Source: Colimorpha sp002372855 (GTDB lineage Bacteria; Bacteroidota; Bacteroidia; Bacteroidales; P3). Taken from it: a stretch of 64,000 nt of DNA. The DNA is taken from NCBI GenBank assembly GCA_946621635.1, contig CAMOOR010000003.1, forward strand, positions 10,111 through 74,110, read 5' to 3'. The notes under the pieces were generated by a model. That model ran no database searches. It saw only the letters and a program-made list of their open reading frames with translations, and was not told where the DNA came from. The translations under genes and the position numbers were made by a program. Of the stretch, positions 38,992 to 49,067 are shown in pieces (the first letter of the stretch is position 1; the number at the start of each line of letters is the position of its first letter).

Positions 38992-41793
38992 CTATAGTTT
39001 AAGATACTTTGCGGTATAGGACTGTTTGCATTTGACGAGGTCTTCCGGAGTGCCTGCAAAGACCACGTTGCCGCCCTTGTCGCCACCTTCGGGTCCCATG
39101 TCTATCACCCAGTCGGCCACCTTGATAATGTCGTGGTGGTGTTCGATGACGACGATACTGTGGCCCCTCTCGATGAGACGGGAAAAGGCGGTCAGCAATT
39201 TCTGAATGTCATGAAAATGCAGACCTGTCGACGGTTCGTCGAAGATGAATAGCATCGGTTTTTCGGCCTCACCCTTCACCAAATAGGATGCCAGTTTGAT
39301 GCGCTGGCATTCGCCACCCGAGAGCGAGCTGGACGACTGGCCAAGCTTTAGGTATCCCAATCCGACGTCCTGCAACGGAGTGAGGCGCGTATGGATGGAG
39401 CGTGTTTCGTCGCTATCGAAGAATTCCACCGCCTGATCCACGGTCATCTCCAGCACCTCGCTGATGTTTTTGCCTTTATACAGAACCTCCAAGGCCTCAT
39501 CCTTGTACCGGCTCCCGTGGCACTCTTCGCACAGCAGGTGCACATCGCTCATAAACTGCATGCTGACGGTCACATATCCTTCTCCCTGGCACTCCTCGCA
39601 ACGGCCGCCTTCCACGTTGAACGAGAAGAAGCCGCTCTTGTAGCCGCGTGTCTTCGCCAACGGTTGGCGGGCGTAGAGGTTGCGCACCTCGTCGAAGACT
39701 TTCATATACGTTGCCGGATTGCTGCGCGACGAGCGGCCGATGGGGTTCTGGTCCACCATTTCCACCGCAGCGATACGGCGCACATCGCCATCCATGGCCA
39801 TGCAGTCGCCCACATAGTCCGCGGCACCGTCGAAACGATGCTGCAGCACATCGTAGAGCACCCTGCGCACCAGGCTCGTCTTGCCCGAGCCGGACACTCC
39901 CGTCACCACCGTCAGCACTCCCAACGGGATATCCACATCGACATGCTTCAGGTTGTTGCAATAGGCGCCATGGATGGATATCCTGTCGCGCCACGGGCGA
40001 CGGCTCTCCGGCACGTCGATACGCTTCTTGCCCGTAAGGTAGTCTGCCGTCAGCGAGTTCTTGGCCTTCGCCAGACCCTTCGGTGCCCCGGCATAGACCA
40101 CCTCGCCCCCCAGCCTTCCAGCTCCGGGGCCGATGTCGATCAGCCAGTCGGCCGAACGGATAATGTCCTCGTCGTGTTCCACCACAATGACGGTATTGCC
40201 AAGGTCGCGAAGCTTCTTCAAAACGTTGATAAGCTGACCCGTATCTCGCGAGTGAAGGCCTATCGACGGCTCGTCCAGAATATACATCGACCCCACAAGC
40301 GAGCTGCCCAGCGAGGTGGCCAGATTGATTCGCTGGCTCTCGCCGCCGCTGAGGCTGTTGCTGGCGCGGTTCAACGTCAGGTAGCCCAGTCCGACATCCA
40401 TCAGATAGCCCAACCTGTTCTTGATTTCGGTAATCAGGCGCGTCGTCATTTCCACCTCGTGGGGACGCAGACGCTGCTCAATGCCGGCGAACCATTCCGT
40501 AAGGCTCGACACCGGCATTTCCACCAACTCGCTGATGCTCTTTCCGTCAATCTTCACATAGTCGGCATCTTTTCTTAACCTTCTCCCCTTGCAGTCGGGA
40601 CAGACGGTCTTTCCCCTGTATCGCGCCAACATGACTCGATACTGTATCTTATAGCTCTGGCTCTCGACCCACTTGAAGAATCCATCGATTCCTTCCCATA
40701 CCCCGTCGCCATGCCACAGGATGTTCTTCTGCTCTTCGGTGAGTTGGAAATAGGGGGTGTGTATCGGGAAATCAATCACCGCCGCGTGGCGGATAAACTC
40801 CCTCTTCACCTCCTGCATCTTGTCCCCGTTCCAGCACACCACGGCGTTCTCATATATACTCTTGCTCTTGTTCGGCACCACCATATTTTCGTCGATGCCG
40901 ATGACACTGCCGTATCCCTGGCAGGTGGGACAGGCACCGTATGGGTTGTTGAAGGAGAAGAAGTTGGGATTGGGTTTCTCGAAGGTGATGCCGTCGGCCT
41001 CGAACCGGTTCGAAAACTCGCTGAACTTACCTCCGACCACTCCCACCACGCAGGCTCCCCTACCCTCGAAGAATGCGCTCTGCACGCTCTCCCCCACCCT
41101 CGCAGCCTGCTCGTCGTCGCCGGCATGCACCTCTATGCGGTCCACCACCAGCTGACAATCCTCAGGTTCACCCTTCTCCACTTTCCATTCCCCACTTTCC
41201 AGCCAGTCCTCAATCTTCACAATCGTTCCCTTTACCATCACCCTCACGTATCCTTCCTGCTTCAGTATCTCCAACTGGCTCCTCAGCGGACGTTCTTTCG
41301 TCCCCGCCAGCGGTGCCATTATCAGCACCTTCTCGCCCTCATTCTGCTGCAGCACATAGTCCACCACATCGCTCACCGAATGCCTCTTCACTTCGCAACC
41401 GGACACTGGCGAGTATGTCCGGCCAATCCTGGCAAACAACAGCTTCAGGTATTCATATATCTCAGTGCTCGTGCCCACCGTCGAGCGGGGGTTCGACGTG
41501 TTCACTTTCTGTTCGATAGCCACGGCCGGTGCCAGTCCGTGGATATAGTCCACTTCCGGCTTTGTCATCCTGCCCAGGAACTGCCTGGCATAGGAGCTCA
41601 TACTCTCCACGTATCGCCGCTGCCCCTCGGCAAACAATGTGTCGAAGGCCAGACTTGATTTGCCGCTGCCACTCAATCCCGTGATCACCACAAGCTTCCC
41701 TTGCGGTATCGTCACATCAATATTCTTCAGGTTGTTCGCCCGTGCTCCTTTGATAAATATATCCACTTCTCGTTGCTTAATTACATTTTTCAA
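38992..41793 (-). CDS. uvrA: excinuclease ABC subunit A
   Basis: UvrA is the damage-recognition ATPase of nucleotide excision repair. The 933-residue protein has two ABC ATPase modules: Walker A GLSGSGKSSLAFDT near residue 38 and GVSGSGKTSLVRRV in the second half, with signatures SGGESQRINLA and SGGECQRIKLA, and zinc-finger motifs with CPTCQGYG, CPDCKG and CEECQGEGY. Length is normal. It is the second gene of a minus-strand run that starts at the secreted protein 41804-43288. Confidence 0.97.
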   Translation of the reverse strand: MKNVIKQREVDIFIKGARANNLKNIDVTIPQGKLVVITGLSGSGKSSLAFDTLFAEGQRRYVESMSSYARQFLGRMTKPEVDYIHGLAPAVAIEQKVNTSNPRSTVGTSTEIYEYLKLLFARIGRTYSPVSGCEVKRHSVSDVVDYVLQQNEGEKVLIMAPLAGTKERPLRSQLEILKQEGYVRVMVKGTIVKIEDWLESGEWKVEKGEPEDCQLVVDRIEVHAGDDEQAARVGESVQSAFFEGRGACVVGVVGGKFSEFSNRFEADGITFEKPNPNFFSFNNPYGACPTCQGYGSVIGIDENMVVPNKSKSIYENAVVCWNGDKMQEVKREFIRHAAVIDFPIHTPYFQLTEEQKNILWHGDGVWEGIDGFFKWVESQSYKIQYRVMLARYRGKTVCPDCKGRRLRKDADYVKIDGKSISELVEMPVSSLTEWFAGIEQRLRPHEVEMTTRLITEIKNRLGYLMDVGLGYLTLNRASNSLSGGESQRINLATSLGSSLVGSMYILDEPSIGLHSRDTGQLINVLKKLRDLGNTVIVVEHDEDIIRSADWLIDIGPGAGRLGGEVVYAGAPKGLAKAKNSLTADYLTGKKRIDVPESRRPWRDRISIHGAYCNNLKHVDVDIPLGVLTVVTGVSGSGKTSLVRRVLYDVLQHRFDGAADYVGDCMAMDGDVRRIAAVEMVDQNPIGRSSRSNPATYMKVFDEVRNLYARQPLAKTRGYKSGFFSFNVEGGRCEECQGEGYVTVSMQFMSDVHLLCEECHGSRYKDEALEVLYKGKNISEVLEMTVDQAVEFFDSDETRSIHTRLTPLQDVGLGYLKLGQSSSSLSGGECQRIKLASYLVKGEAEKPMLFIFDEPSTGLHFHDIQKLLTAFSRLIERGHSIVVIEHHHDIIKVADWVIDMGPEGGDKGGNVVFAGTPEDLVKCKQSYTAKYLKL

Positions 41794-41803
41794 TCACTCA
41801 TCA

Positions 41804-43288
41804 CTACTCTATCTTCATCTCAACCATCCGGCTCTTGCTGCCGTCCAGCGTAAGCATTACAATATCGCCATTCTCTCTTTTGGCTGCCGACACCAGCGAG
41901 TGTTTCGTCTTCTGTTCCAACACCGTCTTCTTCACGTCGCCAGCGGCACTCACCGCATAGAGAACCAGATTGTTCTTGTCTCCCATCTCCAGCTCTTTGG
42001 CATCTTTGGCAATGTCATACGAGCCTGGATACTTCGGGTGCTCGCTCTTCACCAGACACACCGTGTCGCCCTTTGCGAAAAGGGCAATGTACAACTTGTC
42101 GTCCATATTCTTCTGCATGTCGTTGCGACGCACATTCCTTGTCCACATCACGTTGCCGCTCTCGTCCATCGCCACCAGGTGAATTCCCTGGGTATAGTAG
42201 CTTGTCGACACCGTGCCGTTGGCATTCATGTAGTGCATCACATGCCTGTGACCCACGGCCAAAACGGCGCCATACGGCATGCGCACATACGCCAATGGCG
42301 ACACCATGGGGGCCATCTGGCTGCGCTGCACCTTCTTGGTCTTTTTGTTGAGCAGTATGTTCATGTCCTCGTTCTGGAAGGGGTGCATGACGAATTTCGT
42401 CACACTCATCGAGTCCATGTCGAACGCCATGGACACCGTTCCTCCCACCATCCTGTCTTTCGGATTGCTGTCCCGGGGCGAGAACAAGCCGCCGCAAAGG
42501 ACCTTCCGACCTACCACGTTCAGAATCTGCATGTCCTTGATTCTGTCGCAACTCATGGTCAGACCGTAGGTGTCGCCGCTCCGCGAGGTTATCACGTTGA
42601 TGGTGATGCGCTCGCCGTCGCTGACCTCCTCATATCCAAGGGTAATCATCTCGCCGTCGTTGCTCACGGCAATGCTGCTCGTCGTGCCGACACCATATTC
42701 CTTTCGCCATATCTGCTCCATGGTCTCGTCGAACATCAGTGCCTCGGCGGAATACTGGAGCTTCTTCGTCATCTGCAACAGCATCAGCACGCCCATATAG
42801 TCGCCGTTCTCGCTCACCGCACCCCACACATAGCTCCGGTCCGTCGGCGTTTTTTCGTATTGCAGCAGCGTGTCGATCTTGTTGTCCACCAGTTTCATAC
42901 TGTCCAGCACCACACCCGCTCTCAGTATCAACACACTCTTCGTCTCGCTGCTGTCCACTAGCACCACGTCGGCAGTGCCGTCCACCAGTCTCGCCGTCAC
43001 CACCTTGCACATGCGACTCATCGGCAGTTCCAGCCTGCCCAGCACTCTCAGGTTACGATCCACTTCCACCACCTGCCAGTCGTCGCTTCTCACAAAGCTC
43101 TTCGGACCGTCCTCCGTGCGTGTCAGCCAACAGTCATGCTCTCCGTGGCGACCCAGGTACCAGGCGTTCTGCACCGACTCCTCGTCCATCCACTTGCCCG
43201 GTTCGCCCTTGGCGATGGTGATATTCTGCGCCGCAGCACCACTCCATATCCCGCACACAACACTTATAATTGCTAAAAATCTCTTCAT
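41804..43288 (-). CDS. secreted protein of unknown function, probable beta-propeller
   Basis: The 494-residue protein has a clear signal peptide (FLAIISVVCGIWSGAAAQ) and a repetitive beta pattern of about 45-residue periods (WYLGRHGEHDCWLTRTEDG; ITLGYEEVSDGERITINVI; KREDGDIVM-like closing strand), which suggests a propeller. No catalytic motif is visible. It is 10 bp upstream of uvrA. Between it and porX lies a short ACTTAAC heptamer array. Confidence 0.7.
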   Translation of the reverse strand: MKRFLAIISVVCGIWSGAAAQNITIAKGEPGKWMDEESVQNAWYLGRHGEHDCWLTRTEDGPKSFVRSDDWQVVEVDRNLRVLGRLELPMSRMCKVVTARLVDGTADVVLVDSSETKSVLILRAGVVLDSMKLVDNKIDTLLQYEKTPTDRSYVWGAVSENGDYMGVLMLLQMTKKLQYSAEALMFDETMEQIWRKEYGVGTTSSIAVSNDGEMITLGYEEVSDGERITINVITSRSGDTYGLTMSCDRIKDMQILNVVGRKVLCGGLFSPRDSNPKDRMVGGTVSMAFDMDSMSVTKFVMHPFQNEDMNILLNKKTKKVQRSQMAPMVSPLAYVRMPYGAVLAVGHRHVMHYMNANGTVSTSYYTQGIHLVAMDESGNVMWTRNVRRNDMQKNMDDKLYIALFAKGDTVCLVKSEHPKYPGSYDIAKDAKELEMGDKNNLVLYAVSAAGDVKKTVLEQKTKHSLVSAAKRENGDIVMLTLDGSKSRMVEMKIE

Positions 43289-43311
43289 ATTGAAAACTGT
43301 TTATTTTATTC

Positions 43312-43345
43312 ACTAAACACTTAACACTTAACACTTAACACTAAT
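43312..43345. repeat. 7-bp ACTTAAC array
   Basis: One ACTAAAC and three perfect ACTTAAC units plus a partial, in the 63-bp gap between porX and the secreted-protein gene. Confidence 0.9.
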
Positions 43346-43351
43346 AAAACC

Positions 43352-44908
43352 CTATCTTCTGCTCCTCATCACCACAAACGGCACCAACACCTCCTCCATC
43401 GACAGGCCTCCGTGCTGGAAGGTGTTCGTGTAGTAGCGCACATACTCGTTGTAGTTGTTCGGATAGACAAAGAAGTCGTTTCCACGGCAGAAGATATAGG
43501 GGCTCGTCACGTGCAGCTTCGGCAGGAAGGCCCGCTTCGGGTCCTTCACCTCGAAGACATCCTTCGGATTGTAGTCCAGCAGCCGGCCCTGCTTGTAGCG
43601 CAGGTTGACGCTCACCTCGCGGTCGCCCTTCACCCTCACCGGATGGTCTATCTTCACACTCCCGTGGTCGGTCGTAATCACCACGTTCACATCCTTCTCG
43701 CTCAACTCCTTCAGTATCTCTATCAGCGGCGAATGCTCCAGCCAGCTCAGCGTCACACTGCGGTAGGCCTTCTCGTCCTCCGCCAGCTCGCGCACAATGT
43801 CGCTGTCGGTACGCGCATGGCTCAGCATGTCGATAAAGTTGTAGATGATGACGTTCAGTCCGTTGCGCATCAGCTCCGGCAGGCGGTCCACCAGTTTTTT
43901 GCCGTACTGCGCGTTGAGCACCTTGTTGTAGCTCATCTTCACGCCGATGCCGTTCCTCCGCAGGTTCTCGCCCAGCAGCTCGGCCTCGTACTGGTTCTTC
44001 CATCCCTCCTGGTCCTCGTTCAGCCAGTACTGTGGATACATCCGCTCTATTTCGCTCGGCATCAGGCCGGCGAACATAGCGTTGCGGGCAAACTGCGTCG
44101 TCGTGGGCAGGATGGCGTAGTACATCTCCTCGCGCTCGGTGCGCAGGTACTGCTCCAGCAGCGGCTGGACAAACTTCCATTGGTCGAAACGGAAATTGTC
44201 TATCACTATCAGGAAGGTCGGACGTCCGTCTTTCAGCAACGGGAACATCCTCTCCTTCAGCACCGTGGGCGACATCAAAGGCCTGCCCTGGCCGCCGGCC
44301 ACCCAGTTCAGGTAGTTCTCTTCGTAGAAGCGGCAGAACTGACGGTTGGCCTCTTCCTTCTGCGACATGAAGATGTCGTGGATGTTCTCGTCCTCGCTGC
44401 CCGCCAGCTCCAGGTCCCAGTAGACCATCTTGCGGTACACGTCCTTCCACTCCTCGGCATCCATCCGCCCGCCAATCATATTGCCAATCTCGCGAAACTC
44501 CTGCTGGTAGTTCATCGTGCTACGCTCGCTCTGCAGGCGCTTGCGCTCGGTATGCTTCTTCACCATCAGCCACAACTGGCTCGGACTCACAGGCTTGATA
44601 AGGTAGTCGCTGATCTTTCCGCCCAGGGCATCTTCCATCAGACCCTCCTCCTCGCTCTTGGTCACCATCACCACCGGCAGCTGCGGCCACTTCTCCTTCA
44701 TCCTCCGCAGGGTCTCTATGCCGCTCAGGCCCGGCATCTGCTCGTCGAGGAACACCACGTCGGGCATCGCGCCGCCGCTTTCCAGCTCGTCCAGGGCGTC
44801 GCTTCCACTCTGCACAGCCGTCACCTCGCACCCTTTCTCCTTCAGAAAAAGCATGTGAGGCTTCAGCAAATCAATCTCGTCGTCGGCCCATAATATCTTA
44901 GTCTGCAT
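43352..44908 (-). CDS. porX: T9SS regulator PorX: response regulator with PglZ domain
   Basis: The 518-residue protein joins a receiver domain (MQTKILWADDEIDLLKPHM; phospho-acceptor Asp55 in VVFLDEQMPG; ISDYLIKPVSPSQLW) to a C-terminal PglZ/alkaline-phosphatase-like domain (TFLIVIDNFRFDQWKF; VVITTDHGSVKID). This architecture defines PorX, the regulator of type IX secretion that works with the sensor PorY and sigma factor SigP in Porphyromonas; the PglZ part hydrolyses nucleotide-based second messengers in described members. I chose the ATG at 44908 (MQTKILW), not 44974. porY is not in the window. Confidence 0.95.
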   Translation of the reverse strand: MQTKILWADDEIDLLKPHMLFLKEKGCEVTAVQSGSDALDELESGGAMPDVVFLDEQMPGLSGIETLRRMKEKWPQLPVVMVTKSEEEGLMEDALGGKISDYLIKPVSPSQLWLMVKKHTERKRLQSERSTMNYQQEFREIGNMIGGRMDAEEWKDVYRKMVYWDLELAGSEDENIHDIFMSQKEEANRQFCRFYEENYLNWVAGGQGRPLMSPTVLKERMFPLLKDGRPTFLIVIDNFRFDQWKFVQPLLEQYLRTEREEMYYAILPTTTQFARNAMFAGLMPSEIERMYPQYWLNEDQEGWKNQYEAELLGENLRRNGIGVKMSYNKVLNAQYGKKLVDRLPELMRNGLNVIIYNFIDMLSHARTDSDIVRELAEDEKAYRSVTLSWLEHSPLIEILKELSEKDVNVVITTDHGSVKIDHPVRVKGDREVSVNLRYKQGRLLDYNPKDVFEVKDPKRAFLPKLHVTSPYIFCRGNDFFVYPNNYNEYVRYYTNTFQHGGLSMEEVLVPFVVMRSRR

Positions 44909-44980
44909 AATCTTTCTTTTTATATTTTGTACAATATAACGATGCTTCGCGAAAAATATTGTACAAAACAACAAAAAGAT

Positions 44981-45484
44981 TCAACGGTTCTCTTTCCCTT
45001 TGGCCAGCTTTGCTGCAGCGAAGGTGACAAGGTAATAGAACAACACCTCCAAGAAACAGAAAACGTAAGTCCGGATACACTCATTCGGAATCAGCTGCCA
45101 TGTGTAATCGTACACCACATGCGCCATATTGATAATCGGCATACCCACCAAAGCAAAACAGACCCGCCATATCGAACCGTCTGCGCTAATCATGCCAATA
45201 ATCAGAAACACAAGCAGCAACGTCGGGAAAACCATCAACCATCTCCAGTTCCGCACCCTCGGGTACAGCAATGTGGGCCCCACGGACAAAAGCATCTGCA
45301 AGAACAGGGCACACATCAAATCCATCGTCGGCTGCAATATCGTGTAGAAATCCCTGTTCGGATTGAAAAACACCAGCACCACGGCCCACACTACCAGCCA
45401 CACTACATCCAACGCCACATACAACAGCAAAAACATCGGCCAGTAGCCCAGTTCCCAACTTTTTATTCTGTCTACAATTTTCAT
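44981..45484 (-). CDS. multi-pass membrane protein, unknown
   Basis: The 167-residue protein has four or five hydrophobic segments (MFLLLYVALDVVWLVVWAVVLVFF, LMCALFLQMLLSVGPTLL, LMVFPTLLLVFLIIGMI, YVFCFLEVLFYYLVTFAAA). No family motif is recognised. It is 72 bp upstream of porX on the same strand and divergent from mfd. Confidence 0.7.
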   Translation of the reverse strand: MKIVDRIKSWELGYWPMFLLLYVALDVVWLVVWAVVLVFFNPNRDFYTILQPTMDLMCALFLQMLLSVGPTLLYPRVRNWRWLMVFPTLLLVFLIIGMISADGSIWRVCFALVGMPIINMAHVVYDYTWQLIPNECIRTYVFCFLEVLFYYLVTFAAAKLAKGKENR

Positions 45485-45603
45485 AAGAACCGCCTTTTAC
45501 ATCAAATAACGAATTCCTTACTCTTTTATTGCTTACATCATTTTTTTTCATCTAATTGTCAAACACAAATAATATTTTGTTTTTTTCATCGTTATATAAA
45601 GTT

Positions 45604-48600
45604 ATGATACTAACCGAACTCTACCAAGAGAGTGCGCTCCTCGCCCAGATAATCGACCGTTTGGGCAAGGAGCGTGCACGCCTTCATGTGGACGGCCTCG
45701 TGGGGTCGCTGCCTGCCGTCCTCGTCGCGTCACTGGCCCGCCGATGCCCCACCGTGAGCCAACTCGTCATCGCTCCCTCCAAGGAGGAGGCCTTTTACAT
45801 GCAGAACGACATCGAGGCCCTGATGGGCATGAGCGGAGAACGGAGAACGGAGAACGGAGAGCAAACCGACGCAATGAGCTCTCCACTCTCCACTCTCCAC
45901 TCTCCGCTCCAAGTGATGCTCTTCCCCACCTCCTACCGCAAGGCCTACCACTACGACACCGACCTCACCGACAACGCCAACCTCCTGATGCGTACCGAGG
46001 TGATGAAAACCCTCGGCGGCTCCGAGCCCGCCATCGTGGTCTCCTACCCCGAAGCCCTGGCCGAGAAGGTGGTGGCCCCACGGACCCTGGGAACCAAAAC
46101 CTTGCGCGTGGCGCGAGGCAGCAAGATGGACATGTGGGACTTCGTGGAGAAGCTGGAGGACTTGGGCTTCGAGCGCGAGGACTTCGTCGTCGACCCCGGC
46201 CACTTCGCCGTGCGCGGCGGCATCGTCGACGTCTACTCCTTCGCCTCCGACCTGCCCTTCCGCATCGAGTTCTTCGACGACGTGGTCGACTCCCTCCGCA
46301 CCTACGACACCGTGTCTCAGCTCAGCGTCAAACAGCTGGACCGCATCGACATCGTCCCCAACCTGGAATCTTCCGCTGCCCAGCAACCCAGCAACTCGGC
46401 AACTCAGCAATTCCCAACCATGGTCTCCATCCTCGAATACTTCGGCAGCGAGGACATCGTCTGGACCCAGAGCCTCATGATGGCCGCCGAAACCATGGAG
46501 AAAATCCTGGCGGACACCCGCAAGGCCTACGACGAGCGCCTGGCCGACAAGGCCCACCCCATCGCCGGCACCCTGCCCAAGCCCGAGGAAATCAGCTGCC
46601 CCGCCAACGAGTTCCTCCACCGTCTGCTGGAATGCAAGATTGTCGAATACGGCAACAGCCACTACTTCAGCCAGGCCGAACAACTGAAAGCCCAAAGCGA
46701 ACCCCAGCCCGCCTTCAACAAGCAGTTCGACCTCCTCACTTCCAACCTCACCGGCTATGCCGAACGCGGCTACCAACTCCTCATCACCGTCAGCAACGAA
46801 AGCCAGGAGAAACGGCTGCAAAAGATTCTCAACGAAACCGTTGACACACAGCAACCCATCCCCCTGCAACTTCTCAACCTCAACCTCTCCCACGGCTTCA
46901 TCGACCACGACCAGCACGTCCTCTGCTATACCGACCACGAAATTTTCGACCGCTACCACAAATACACCGTCAAGAACCTCAGCGCCGCCCACGAGGCACT
47001 GACGCTCAAGGAGCTCTTCGAACTGAAGCCCGGCGACTTCGTCACCCATATCGACTACGGCGTGGGCCGTTTCAGCGGTCTGGAGAAAGTGACCGTCGAC
47101 GGCAAGAGTCAGGAGCTCATACGCCTGATATACAAGAACAACGACGTCCTCTACATCTCCATCCACGGCCTGCACAAGATTTCGCGCTATGTGGGCCGCG
47201 AGGGCGAGGCTCCGCAACTCAACCGCCTCGGCAGCAACACCTGGCAGGTGCTCAAAGCCAAGACCAAGCGCCAGGTGAAGGACATCGCCAAGGACCTCAT
47301 AGCCCTCTACGCCAAACGCAAAGCCTCGCAGGGCTTCGCCTACAGCGCCGACAACTCCCTGCAGGAACAGATGGAGGCCTCCTTCCAGTACGAGGACACC
47401 CCCGACCAGCTGAAAGCCACTCTCGCCGTCAAGCACGACATGGAGGACCGCGCCCCCATGGACCGCCTGGTCTGCGGCGACGTGGGCTTCGGCAAGACCG
47501 AGGTGGCCATCCGCGCCGCCTTCAAGGCCTGCTGCGACTCCAAGCAGGTGGCCGTCCTCGTGCCATCCACCATCCTCGCCTTCCAACACTACAACACCTT
47601 CTGCCAACGACTTAAAGGCATGCCCGTGCGCGTCGACTACCTCAACCGTTTCCGCACCACCAAGGAGAAGAACCAGATATACAAGGACGTCGAAGACGGC
47701 AAAATCGACATCCTCATCGGCACCCACGCCATCACCAACAAGCAACTGAAGTTCAAGGACCTCGGACTCCTCATCATCGACGAGGAGCAGAAGTTCGGCG
47801 TCAGCGTCAAGGAGAAGCTGAAGGAGATGAAAGCCTCCGTCGACTGCCTCACCCTCACCGCCACGCCCATTCCCCGCACCCTCCAGTTCTCGCTCATGGG
47901 CGCCCGCGACCTCAGCGTCATCCAGACCCCGCCGCCCAACCGCCAACCCATCGAGACCGAACTCTCCGACTTCAGCGAGGAACTCATCCGCGACGCCATC
48001 AGCTTCGAGATGAGCCGCGGCGGTCAGACCTTCTTCATCTCCAACCGTGTGGAGAACCTGCCCGAGATGGCGGGCCTGGTGCAGCGTCTGGTGCCCGACG
48101 CCCGCGTGGCCATGGCCCACGGACGCATGGACGGCAAGGAGGCCGAAGAGACCCTCATACATTTCCTCGAAGGCGACATCGACGTGCTCGTGGCCACCTC
48201 CATCGTCGAAAACGGCCTGGACATCCCCAACGCCAACACCATGATTATCAACAACGCCCACCAGTTCGGCCTCAGCGACCTCCATCAGATGCGCGGCCGC
48301 GTGGGCCGTTCCAACCGCAAGGCCTTCTGCTACATGCTCATCCCCTCCTACCTCTCCCTCACCCCCGACGCACAGAAACGCCTCAAGGCCATCGAGGAGT
48401 TCTCCACCATCGGCAGTGGATTCAACATCGCCATGCGCGACCTCGACATCCGCGGCGCAGGCAACATCCTCGGCGCCGAGCAGTCCGGATTCATCTCCGA
48501 GATAGGCTACGACATGTACCACAAGATTCTCAACGAGGCCATCGAGGAACTCAAGGAGAGCGACTTCAAGGATCTTTTCGCCGCCGAAGCCGAGGAAAAG

Positions 48601-49062
48601 AAGGAATATGTGCACGAATGCACCATCGAGACCGACCTCGAAGTGCTGCTGCCCGACGACTACGTCACCTCCGTCTCCGAGCGCCTGCTGCTCTACAAAG
48701 AACTCAACGACCTCACCACCGAGGAGGAGCTTGCCGCCTACCGCAGCCGCCTCGAGGACCGCTTCGGGCCCGTGCCGCTGGCCACCGACGAACTCATCCG
48801 AACCATCACCCTCCGGCGCATCGCCAAGGAGTTCGGCATCGAGAAGATCGTCCTCAAGCAGGACCGTATGGTGCTCCACCTCGTCAGCAACCAGCAGAGT
48901 CCCTTCTACCAGAGCAACAACTTCATGAAGGTCATCACCTACATCCAGAACCACCCCAAGGAGACGCGCCTCAAGGAGACCCCCGACAAACTCACCGTCT
49001 CCATTGCCAACATCAAGTCCATCACACAGGCCCTGGCCACCCTCCGCCTGATGACGGCGTAA
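45604..49062 (+). CDS. mfd: transcription-repair coupling factor Mfd
   Basis: Mfd removes stalled RNA polymerase and recruits UvrA. The 1152-residue protein has the UvrB-like N-terminal domains, the RNA-polymerase-interaction domain (LKPGDFVTHIDYGVGRFSGLEKV), and the SF2 translocase with Walker A GDVGFGKTE near residue 625, DEEQ near 726, TATPIPRTL and the TRG/helicase motif MRGRVGRSNRKAFCYML. Two low-complexity inserts interrupt the N-terminal half: residues 76-101 (inverted heptamer arrays) and residues 260-270 (octamers, Gln/Pro/Ser/Ala). I take the ATG at 45604. Confidence 0.96.
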   Translation: MILTELYQESALLAQIIDRLGKERARLHVDGLVGSLPAVLVASLARRCPTVSQLVIAPSKEEAFYMQNDIEALMGMSGERRTENGEQTDAMSSPLSTLHSPLQVMLFPTSYRKAYHYDTDLTDNANLLMRTEVMKTLGGSEPAIVVSYPEALAEKVVAPRTLGTKTLRVARGSKMDMWDFVEKLEDLGFEREDFVVDPGHFAVRGGIVDVYSFASDLPFRIEFFDDVVDSLRTYDTVSQLSVKQLDRIDIVPNLESSAAQQPSNSATQQFPTMVSILEYFGSEDIVWTQSLMMAAETMEKILADTRKAYDERLADKAHPIAGTLPKPEEISCPANEFLHRLLECKIVEYGNSHYFSQAEQLKAQSEPQPAFNKQFDLLTSNLTGYAERGYQLLITVSNESQEKRLQKILNETVDTQQPIPLQLLNLNLSHGFIDHDQHVLCYTDHEIFDRYHKYTVKNLSAAHEALTLKELFELKPGDFVTHIDYGVGRFSGLEKVTVDGKSQELIRLIYKNNDVLYISIHGLHKISRYVGREGEAPQLNRLGSNTWQVLKAKTKRQVKDIAKDLIALYAKRKASQGFAYSADNSLQEQMEASFQYEDTPDQLKATLAVKHDMEDRAPMDRLVCGDVGFGKTEVAIRAAFKACCDSKQVAVLVPSTILAFQHYNTFCQRLKGMPVRVDYLNRFRTTKEKNQIYKDVEDGKIDILIGTHAITNKQLKFKDLGLLIIDEEQKFGVSVKEKLKEMKASVDCLTLTATPIPRTLQFSLMGARDLSVIQTPPPNRQPIETELSDFSEELIRDAISFEMSRGGQTFFISNRVENLPEMAGLVQRLVPDARVAMAHGRMDGKEAEETLIHFLEGDIDVLVATSIVENGLDIPNANTMIINNAHQFGLSDLHQMRGRVGRSNRKAFCYMLIPSYLSLTPDAQKRLKAIEEFSTIGSGFNIAMRDLDIRGAGNILGAEQSGFISEIGYDMYHKILNEAIEELKESDFKDLFAAEAEEKKEYVHECTIETDLEVLLPDDYVTSVSERLLLYKELNDLTTEEELAAYRSRLEDRFGPVPLATDELIRTITLRRIAKEFGIEKIVLKQDRMVLHLVSNQQSPFYQSNNFMKVITYIQNHPKETRLKETPDKLTVSIANIKSITQALATLRLMTA
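45831..45906. repeat. facing inverted heptamer arrays inside mfd
   Basis: Four units of GAGCGGA/GAACGGA (45831-45858), a 20-nt spacer, then four units of CTCTCCA/CTCTCCG (45879-45906). It is the same pair as in the ABC ATPase linker at 27874-28022, only shorter. Confidence 0.95.
46381..46412. repeat. 8-bp repeats inside mfd
   Basis: Four units of type CAGCAACT (CAGCAACC, CAGCAACT, CGGCAACT, CAGCAATT), encoding a Gln/Pro/Ser/Asn/Ala/Thr loop. Confidence 0.85.
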
Positions 49063-49067
49063 AGGAG

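Noticed and set aside
45730..48954. 1074-codon minus-strand ORF over mfd
   Set aside because: It is antisense to intact Mfd; the long open frame reflects GC-rich codon bias.
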